A DNA stretch of 64,000 bases from Thermothelomyces thermophilus ATCC 42464 (taxonomy: Eukaryota > Ascomycota > Sordariomycetes > Sordariales > Chaetomiaceae): positions 62,001-126,000 of the forward strand of contig NC_016472.1 of assembly GCF_000226095.1 (NCBI RefSeq), read 5' to 3'. How positions within the stretch are numbered: the first letter of the stretch is position 1; each line of letters begins with the position of its first letter. The notes under the pieces are model-generated. The model saw only the letters and a list, made by a program, of their open reading frames with translations. It was not told where the DNA came from and did no database searches. Made by a program: the position numbers and the translations under genes. Shown here piece by piece: positions 56,612 to 64,000 of the stretch.

Positions 56612-58149
56612 TCAGTAACCCGCCGGCCGGTGCAGCCACCTAGCCGGGTCAAAGATGACCTGGAACCCGGTCTCGCCGCAGGTGCCGATGGCGCAGCTCA
56701 GGTCGTGGTAGCCCTCGAGCCCCGTGACGGGCAGGTCCTGCTCGGCGTCCGTCTCCTCGTGCAGGTTCCAGCGGCCGACCTCGCGGCCCTGGCGGGTGAA
56801 GAAGACGTCGGCCTCGACGCGGCCGCCGCCGGCGTCCCAGAAGGTCATGCCGATGCCGAGGCGCTCGCCGGGCGCGAAGGGCGTGGTGAAGGACTTGCCC
56901 CCCCAGCGGTCATTGATGAACTTGTGCCCGTCGTCGCCGTGCACCGCCAGCGAGCCGCGGTGCCAGCCCGGCATGCGGAAGGACGGGTACGGGAGCGCCG
57001 TGAACCCCATTGCCAGGCAGATGTCCCGCCGCGGGTTCGCCTGCGTCAGCTGGACCTCGTAGTAGATCGTCTTGCGGCGCGCCGCGTTGCTCGGCGCCAG
57101 GGGAGAGTGCAGCATGACGCTGTAGAGCGGCGGGTAGGCGATTATGCTGGAAACGGAGGGGGGGTGGGGAGGGGAGGTCAGTTATGAGTGACTCTTACGG
57201 CAAATTTGGAACAATACTCCAGCAAAGGGGGTTGGGCGCTTACGTGGAGTCGGTCGCCTGCGAGTTGGTGCGTCCCTCCCAGACTCCCGGGGCGGTGCAG
57301 GTGAGGGTGCCGCGATACACGTCGGGCTGCATGAGGCGCGGATTGTGGGCATTGAGCGCGGCGACGGCGTGGTCGTCCAGGGTTATGGGAGCGATCAGCG
57401 GGTGTTGGGCGCACCACTGCTCGCCGGCCTCGGCCTCGGCCTCGGTGGCATTGTTGGCCGGCGAGCGGTCAAAGCCGGAGAAGAAGCTGGGCGGAGGCGG
57501 GAAGAGGGACGTATCCGGCACGACAGCTTCCCTGTGCCGTGTTAGCGAAGTGGGCTCAGATGAAGACGGAAGTTAAACTGTGCGGCCGAAGAGGGGAGGC
57601 TCACCAGGCATGCTGGGGTTTGTTGTCAGCGGGCGGCGGACCGGGGGGTGGTGCTACGTAGCTCAGGTTGTTTAGATGAGACGGGGGAGGGCCCGGCGGG
57701 GGGGCATAGTCCTCCGCACCGGAGGCGCCATGTCCCGGAGGCGGCCCCGGGGGGGGAGCGAAGTCATCGCCGCCTTGCTGAGCTCGGTGGGAGGGGGGCG
57801 GTCCGGGAGGCGGCGCGAAATCGTCGCCAGGCCTGTTCGAGGGAACCAGGGGAGCCTCCGCGGGTCTCTGGCCGGGAGGCGGACCGGGGGGAGGCCCATA
57901 GCCATCACCGTGTCGTTGGCCCGGAGGAGGACCAGGAGGGGGAGCATAATCCTCACCGCCCGAGCTCGCCGGGGGCCGGTGCGACGGCGGAGGGCCCGCG
58001 GGCTGCTGAAACTGCGATTGCTGCTGTTGCGGGTGGTACTGTGGCGGCACACTCGCTATCTTGTGTTCTGGCGCATCCTGCTGCTGCTGGTTCTGTGCAG
58101 GCCGCGGCGCCTCGCCATCGCCGACGTCTTTCTTGCTGCCGAAACACAT
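56612..58149 (-). CDS. SPRY-domain protein with proline-rich repeat N terminus
   Basis: There are three exons, 58149-57605, 57531-57244 and 57146-56612, for 455 aa. Introns of 73 and 97 nt have GTGAGC...CACAG (branch GCTAAC) and GTAAGC...TCCAG ends. The first 180 residues contain about six repeats of a PPPGPPP core preceded by an acidic or aromatic dipeptide (DYAPPPGPPPGQR, DDFAPPPGPPPSHR). The second half is a SPRY domain: YYEVQLTQANPRRDICLAMG, YPSFRMPGWHRGSLAVHGDD, GIGMTFWDAGGGRVEADVFF and TRQGREVGRW. SPRY domains bind proteins; yeast relatives such as Ssh4 and Ear1 are adaptors for the ubiquitin ligase Rsp5, and proline-rich heads of this sort could bind WW or SH3 domains. The N terminus MCFGSKK could be palmitoylated at Cys2. 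No membrane segment is seen, which separates it from Ssh4. The partner is unknown. Confidence 0.87.
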
Positions 58150-59111
58150 GTCTCCTTCGACTGGACTGTTGTACTATGTCGGACTAATGGAGGATTCGGT
58201 GGCCGAGGGAAAGCGAGAACCCCCTTCGTTACAATACTATATTATAAGTGTTCTTCTTGTTGTGGTAGTAATCAACGTTGATGGTCGTTTGTTTCTTTAT
58301 GGGAATCGAGTTCAAATGCCGAATGAGAAGAATGGAGCGAGTTTGTCGTTGGGCGGCGTAAGCAAGCCACATAAACCCTAATTTAGTCTCTTTATCCGGT
58401 CTAACCCAAGAAAATCTCGGTAGCTCTTCCCTGACCGCTTCCATTCAGGAAACACAGAGTATGTGGTGCCCGGGGTGAATTAGCGTGAATCGGGACTATG
58501 GGAATCCTCTGATGGGTGTTATGAATGATGTGACCCGCCCAAGAAGGCTGTGTCGCTCCGCCAAGAAGGTGCTATACAACCACTACGGATTACTTGCACT
58601 GCACTGTGCCTTCCAGATGGGGCTCCCCCATCCACCGTGCTGATGCCCCCGCGATTGGCGGCCTCTGTTACCCCGCAAAGCACTGCCCGGAGCCGCTCCT
58701 CCCCAAATTGACGTCCATCTAACTGTACTATACCTACTTGATCCAGGTTCGACTATTCCAGAACTCCTAGGCTTCCGTTTGCTTGCTCATATCCAACCTG
58801 TTATGGTTTAGACATGATATGCCAATGTTGGCGCCACCGCTGCAGTGCAGGTTTCTCTTGCATCTTCTCGAAGGCGACGTGGTAGCCGCACTTGGTTGTT
58901 TGAAACCCTCAGGGTCCCTTGCAATGTCTAACGTAATCACATCCTGCGAGACTAGGCCACTTTGCTCCCGAGAGAAATTGTATTTGGATCGACGCCAGCA
59001 AACAAGAATATCTACTATTCACGTCCCGCTGGACGAAAATAGCTAAATAAGGTACCTAGCACTGGCAGATTCTGCCCCTCTGAAGCCCTACCGCAACGGA
59101 TTGGTCTGTGA
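58150..59111. other. Intergenic region between SPRY-domain gene and Ca2+/H+ exchanger
   Basis: About 960 bases, AT-richer near 58220-58320. Short ORFs occur without recognisable content. It should contain the promoter of the SPRY-domain gene and the 3' region of the exchanger gene. I see no repeat pair or RNA gene. Confidence 0.5.
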
Positions 59112-61657
59112 CTAAGCGCCCCAAGCGCTGGCATCTTTCACCTCCGGATAGAAGAAGGAGGCCACGGCTATGATGACATACGTCGACATCAGGAGAGCGC
59201 CCTCCAGGTAGTTACTCCTGCCGTCGAGCACCAAAAAGTTGGTGATAAATGTCGACACAAACAGGCAGACCGTCTCAAACAGGGTGAAGTAGAGCGACAT
59301 CTCGCGGTTCATGGCCCAGCCGATGATGACCACCAACGGCGTGATAAAGAGGGCAATCTGAATCGAGCTGCCGACGGCGACGCCAATCGAGAGATCCATC
59401 TTGTTCTTCATGGCCACCGTGATGGCTGTGACGTGCTCGGCCGCGTTGCCGACAATGGGCAAGATAATGAGACCGATAAAAACCTCGTTGACGTTGCTCG
59501 TCTCGACCAACCCATTGATCGAGTCGACCATGAACTCGGCGCACACGGCGACCAGGGCGGTGGAGGCGAGGAGCAAGATCACGGCCGCCGTACGCGACAT
59601 GTGGACCGCATGCTTCTCCTCCGTGATGGCCACCATGGGACGATGCGCCAGCGGGATCTGCGAGGGCATCATGGCGCCGGGAGGGCGATAATACTGGTTC
59701 AGCCGGTCGGGGAGAGAATTGGTCCTGCGGATGCCGTAGCGTACGCGAGGGACCGGTCCGGCAGGGATGGCTGGCATGCTGGTCTCCGGGGGCTGCGTGA
59801 AGACGGACGGCGCGAGGCTGCTAACGACAGGCCGAAAAGACATGCTGCGCAGGCCTTGGAGGGGGCTTCGGGTGCGCGGCTCTCCGGGTGTGGTCTGCTG
59901 CTGAATGGTCGTATCCGGCGCAAAGTCGATCCGGCGGGGTTCATGAGCCGAGGCCGCAGCATTATTGTTCTCCTCGACCACAGCCTCGGGGCTTTCGGAT
60001 ATGTGCCTGTGCCTGTGCTTGCGATGCTTCCGTCTCGGCAACCGACGGCGATGACGCTTCCCATGGCCCCTCCGGTCCTCAGTCTCCTCGCTGGCGCCGC
60101 TGCTCGACTGCTGGTGAAGTACACGAGGGTGAGAGGAGGCATCCTCCGCGTTGGGATCATCCACTGAAGGTGTGGTGGGAGAGGCGTGGCTAAGCTCGCC
60201 AGTCTCGGACGAGACGGCGCTCGACCGGCGTCGGCGATGCATTACCCGCCGCATCCGTTTCGACATGGTGTTCCGGGAGTGGTCCGAGTCTGACGAGTCC
60301 GAGTCGCCCGATGAGCTGCTATCGGAGCTGGACGAGTCGAGCCAGTTGGCCGCCGGGCCAGGCGTTGCTTCCTCATCAATGATGTGCTGGGGCGTCGACT
60401 CGTAGAGGTACGAGTGTGAAATCAGCTGGAAAAGCAGGTAGAGGATATACACCAGCAGAAGAATCTGACAACGTTAGCCCTTGTGTGCCAACAGCCCAAA
60501 AGGGGACCCGATCTACTCACCACGCTCGTGCCACGGCTGACCTTGAGGGACTGCCTATCGGCAAGGTCGTTGTTGCGAAACGATGCGTGAAACGCGGTCT
60601 GAGTCGTGATGTCAGTGGACAATCTGCACAAATGAAGACCTTCTGAATGTTTAAGCGTACCGGCAGGACAAGACTGATGACGCTCAAACTCAGCAGACAG
60701 GCGCTCATTTGGGTCACGGTGCTGTTGTAGATCTGATTTTTCCGGGTCAGTCATGCAGTTGGACCAAAGAAAAGAACCGAACAACTGACCTGTTCACGGA
60801 ACCGCAAGCCACCGAGGAAGAAGGACATGCCCAGGATGAGCAACAGGTTGGCCAGGATGGAGCCGAGGAGCGAGGCCTGGACGATGCGGATTTCGTTCTT
60901 GACAAGGGCAATGCTACAGACTAGTTAGTGGTTGCACGACATGCCAGATGCACCATGCGAGCGGGAGTCGAGGGCTGAAGCGTTTGGTTGCGGCAACGAC
61001 GTACATGCTTGTCTAGTGTTAGCGCGCGGAATGCAATACATCGGCAGGACATCCAGCTTACAAGATGATCAACTCTACGGCGTTGCCAAACGTGACGTTG
61101 AGGAGCGCACCGAGCGAGTCTCCGAGGCGATGGGCCACCGATTCGGTGGCGAAACTCAGCAAACCGGCCAGCGGGACAATGGCGACCGCGTTCATGGCGA
61201 AGATGATGGCGGGCGACAAGTTGTGAAACTGGGCGACGGCGATGCCGACAGGCACGAAGACAAGCAGGACATTGATCTTGGACGAGACCAAGATGGACTT
61301 GACCGTGACCCAGAAGCGCTCCAGGATGGGTTTCTTTTCATTCTGATCTTTACTCTGCGTTTCCGCGTCCGCCCCTATGACAGACCCCGATCGTGCAACC
61401 GGCGGTGTACTGACGGGGCGGCCACTGCTGCGATCGTGTGTGCCCGTGGCCGGTGCCGACTGGGCAGAGGCGAGCCCGGGGCCGACGTCGCCGGGCGCCC
61501 CATTGAGGGATGCAGCAGCTGGGCTGCCATTGCTGGTTTTGGTAGGTTGAAGGCCGGACGAGGGGCCGCTTACGGGGAACGGGTTGGAATCCGGTCGTCT
61601 CGACGAGCGATGAGTGCCGCCATGCGATTTGGGCTGCGGACTGGAAGCTTCCTTCAT
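59112..61657 (-). CDS. Vacuolar Ca2+/H+ exchanger (CAX/Vcx1 family)
   Basis: My model has six exons: 61657-61062, a 3-nt microexon 61007-61005, 60913-60790, 60732-60661, 60598-60521 and 60464-59112, for 741 aa. The exchanger moves Ca2+ into the vacuole against protons. The first CAX repeat has LNVTFGNAVELII and the second IVGNAAEHVTAI, each with the conserved Gly-Asn and acidic residue. Eleven or so membrane segments are predicted by eye. The microexon (CAT between ACAAG and GTACGT) gives ELIIFIIALVKNEIRIVQ, which fits the family; skipping it leaves the frame intact but loses one residue. The cytosolic N terminus (about 110 residues) and a loop of some 250 residues between the two halves are Ser-, Asp- and Arg-rich and far longer than in yeast Vcx1. 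An in-frame ATG at 61771 is a possible alternative start. Confidence 0.9.
61005..61007 (-). other. Putative 3-nt microexon in the Ca2+/H+ exchanger gene
   Basis: The minus strand reads ACTAGACAAG, CAT, GTACGTCG. Intron 1 (61061-61008, 54 nt) starts GTAAGC and has a GCTAAC branch site 5 bases before ACTAG and 10 before ACAAG. Intron 2 (61004-60914, 91 nt) starts GTACGT and ends CTAACTAGTCTGTAG. Including CAT gives FIIALV, the expected family length; direct joining gives FIALV. Confidence 0.55.
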
Positions 61658-62014
61658 CGAATAGGGTGTTGTTGGGGGCGGATGTCGACGCGGTGGTCGT
61701 AAGCAGATGGCAGCCAGACAGACGGGGTCCCTGGATGGGAAGAAGAGGAATAGGAAATTGGAAATTGTCAAGTTGTGGCGGATGATTCAGTGCCTGGTAA
61801 ATAAGTTATGGGTGACACGGGCCGCTGCGGCACAGGGAAGCCGCCAGACGTGCCACCCCTGCAGCGGCGCAATCGAAGGCAAGAGCGTTCATTCCGCATT
61901 GGGCACTGCCCCGGATGACATCTCCACCATGCAGCGGCCAGAAAGGGCAAGTGTTGGGCGCCTTCAGGGGCGGGTTTCCACACTTGCAAATCGCCATCGG
62001 AGGATTTGCACATA
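61658..62014. other. Upstream region of the Ca2+/H+ exchanger
   Basis: About 360 bases between the exchanger start and a transposon. They should hold the promoter; I see no clear TATA box. The transposon TA flank lies at 62013-62014. Confidence 0.5.
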
Positions 62015-62058
62015 CACCTCCTCCAGGATAAATAATCCTAGTGCGATACATGCCCCAC
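62015..62058 (+). repeat. Left terminal inverted repeat of the Tc1/mariner derivative
   Basis: It begins CACCTCCTCCAGGATAAATA and ends TACATGCCCCAC. It is an inverted match to 62519-62562 over 44 bases with one difference (C against T near base 29). Confidence 0.93.
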
Positions 62059-62200
62059 TTTTCCCCATTTTTTTTGCAGCCACTTACACAATTATCACAC
62101 CATGTCACTCTTCTAATAATTTTCTATACGAAGGTACCTACAGATAAAATCCCCGGGTTGACAGCCAAGTTAACAATGGATATCCTTTCGAGTATAGGAA

Positions 62201-62456
62201 TCCAGGTCCTACAGTGGCCGGCTCGAAGCCTAGATTTGAACCCTATTGAGAATGGCACTGGATGAACGATTAGCTTGAACATCGCTACAATGTTCAATTG
62301 CTAAGCCTTACAGGGCTTCGACTGGCTGTTCTAGAGGCGTGGGAGGCAGTGCCCCCTGAGTTTCTTCAGTGCCTGGCACACTCAACGCCCCGATGCCTTG
62401 CAAAGGTAATTGAAAACCAGGGAGGGGAGACTGGGTATTGATACTTCTGTACTATA
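62201..62456 (+). pseudogene. Transposase C-terminal fragment (Tc1/mariner)
   Basis: This is the remaining third of a DDE transposase. WPARSLDLNPIEN is in one frame; after a small frame break, LEHRYNVQLLSLTGLRLAVL and the following residues to GGETGY and the TGA are in another. The start is missing because of the internal deletion of the element. Confidence 0.85.
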
Positions 62457-62518
62457 GAAATTCGTATTGGGTTGGCTGTACCTAGACTTCTTGGCTACTT
62501 TGCTGATGTGCGTTAGTT

Positions 62519-62562
62519 GTGGGGCATGTATCACACTAGGATTATTTATCCTGGAGGAGGTG
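62519..62562 (-). repeat. Right terminal inverted repeat of the Tc1/mariner derivative
   Basis: It begins GTGGGGCATGTATCACACTA on the plus strand and ends GGAGGAGGTG before TA. It is the inverted partner of 62015-62058. Confidence 0.93.
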
Positions 62563-64000
62563 TATGTACCGAACATGCACTAGAGTCTACGCAACCAAGG
62601 GAGGTACCTAGGTTATTAGTTGAGAGTGCTGTTGTAAATGACAACAACCTGAAAGCCAAATGCCAGCTCTACTTCGTCCAGTGCTAGGCACGTACGTATG
62701 TACATACATACCTAATTTGCGTGACGCGTTCTCTGGGCTTCGCCTCACTGCAAGTCGGGACAACACAACTCAAGGAAGTATGGAGTAGATGATAAAAATC
62801 AAGCTCATTTAGATACAAGAAGGGAACATCGGATACGCTTTCCGGTTTCAGATACAAATATGTTCTTAGGCACCTTGACCTACACTAATGACGAGCAAAG
62901 ACGAGCAGCAGGGAAATCCACGTTTGCTCTTCGGCAAATCATTTCGTTATCATGTCTCCTCCACATGGGGCCGAACTAGGGTGCCTATGATGGGACAGAG
63001 ATAAGTTTCGGGTTGACGTGGAGGCTGGCGTCAGTTTATCACCTACTACTACTGCTGTCTGTCTACTATGAACAACGCGTATCTACAACGCTGATTCTTT
63101 ACAAGTAGAGCACATGCTGATACGGCTTCCAACTTGGTTCGCATGTTTCTTAATAGCACCTGAATCGAGATATTTTGCTCTGATCAAAGGTACCTGTACT
63201 GTTATATGTCTCGAGGCACACTAGATACCTTACTCTGTAGTGACCCAATTGAGGGAACTGGCTGCAAGGGGGGAACTGGATGTGGGGCGCTTGCGCATTA
63301 GATGACGTCATGTGTGGCCTTACTATGTAATGATGAACAGCCACAAGCTGATAAAGCGAAGGAGAGTGGCTGCGCCTCATCAACGACTTCTAATCAATTA
63401 CACTAGAGTACTTAGGATAGTTCCCTCTTCACGCTTCCGTGTCTGCCGGCAGTGAGAAGCAAGCACTGAAGTGGCTGACGTCTCCCCCTAGTGTATGTAG
63501 TGCGTCAAGGGTTTTTCGTATAGAGATGCGCATGGAATCGGGCAAGAACAAAGAGTAGAGAGAGATCGAAACAGCAAGCGCGAAACACTGACGTATCAAG
63601 GTTGTCAGCATAATCCATGTTGCCAGGGAAGAAGCACTGATTCGAGATATGTACATACTAGTAGTTATGTATGTACTGTACAATCCGTGCACCATAGTTG
63701 CAAGAGCAAGAGATAAGAGGAAACAATGGGCTGATGACAGTGTCCACCTACAGAACAAGTTTTAAGGCTATATAGTAAAAGAGCAGAAGAGGAAAAGAGA
63801 GAACGTGTTGTTTGTTTGCTCCTTAGCTCATACATTGTCCTCGATTTTTCTGCACAGAAATGATGATTTTTTTTCTATAAAATACAACAAAAAAACCAAT
63901 ATGAAAAGATTTGAACCCATTAAGATCAACAGACGCTGAACAAAACAAAACAAACATCATACGAAACCGTGTCATGATCCGTCATCCGTACATACATGCC
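62563..64000. other. Gene-free right edge of the window
   Basis: About 1.4 kb, AT-richer than the left part. It contains a CCTAGTGTA word (63487-63495), several GTACATAC-type words (near 62695-62712, 63650-63685 and 63985-63998) and a T-run near 63869. Short ORFs show no family features. A weak tRNA-like stretch near 63890-63970 was rejected. Confidence 0.5.

Larger units (their letters stand above)
62015..62562 (+). mobile_element. Deletion derivative of a Tc1/mariner DNA transposon
   Basis: The element is 548 bp long with 44-bp terminal inverted repeats that differ at one base, flanked by TA at 62013-62014 and 62563-62564. Between the repeats remain about 330 bp of the 3' end of a transposase gene. 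One frame reads GIQVLQWPARSLDLNPIEN, the strongly conserved block around the last catalytic acidic residue of Tc1/mariner (DDE_3) transposases. After one frame break the sequence resumes with LRLAVLEAWEAVPPEFLQ and ends VIENQGGETGY at a stop just before the right repeat. The N-terminal two thirds, with the first two catalytic aspartates, are missing, so it cannot encode its own transposase but its ends look mobile. The near-perfect repeats and lack of AT enrichment suggest a fairly recent insertion that largely escaped RIP. Confidence 0.92.

Noticed and set aside
63890-63972. Stretch on the minus strand resembling a tRNA (GGGTTCAAATC, then poly-T)
   Set aside because: The T stem has a mismatch and two G-U pairs, no anticodon arm folds, and no 5' acceptor strand is found.

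Overview
The window is nuclear DNA from a filamentous ascomycete, most likely a Sordariomycete close to the Chaetomiaceae or Neurospora group. Evidence for this is the GC-rich coding sequence, the short GT-AG introns (mostly 50-130 nt) with CTAAC- or CTGAC-like branch sites, intron-containing tRNA-Leu genes, an AT-rich transposon relic that looks mutated by RIP, and protein sequences that resemble Neurospora and Chaetomium orthologues. I see no operons, CRISPR arrays, rRNA genes or prophages.

Left part (1-24 kb): the 3' end of a beta-mannosidase gene, a xylitol dehydrogenase gene, a relic of a TA-flanked inverted-repeat transposon, tRNA-Leu(CAG), two convergent folylpolyglutamate synthase paralogues, the cristae-organiser MIC60, a Rab5 GTPase divergent from the phosphoinositide phosphatase SAC1, a large fungal protein of unknown function with a C-terminal membrane anchor, and a UPF0183 (PHAF1-like) protein.

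Middle (24-38.5 kb): a kinesin-5 motor, tRNA-Leu(AAG), a haloacid-dehalogenase-like protein, a two-finger C2H2 protein, the ribosome-biogenesis factor NOP7 divergent from the GPI-transamidase subunit PIG-U/Gab1, and a conserved-looking protein of unknown function.

The 38.5-48.2 kb stretch has no conventional gene that I can support. It holds one candidate short gene with a TATA box, a long ATG-free CA/CT-rich leader and a 29-codon proline-rich ORF, plus several copies of a 9-base word and long homopolymers.

Right part (48.2-64 kb): a Tom37/metaxin-like mitochondrial outer-membrane protein, mitochondrial isoleucyl-tRNA synthetase, the DEAD-box helicase ROK1, a SPRY-domain protein with a proline-rich repeat head, a vacuolar Ca2+/H+ exchanger whose gene appears to need a 3-nt microexon, and a 548-bp deletion derivative of a Tc1/mariner transposon.

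Most genes are housekeeping. Several concern mitochondria (MIC60, Tom37, ISM1, possibly the folate synthases), membrane traffic (Rab5, SAC1, PHAF1-like) and ribosome assembly (NOP7, ROK1), but neighbouring genes do not form an obvious pathway. Exon boundaries were placed by eye from splice consensus, reading frame and remembered family sequence; no alignment or transcript data were used.
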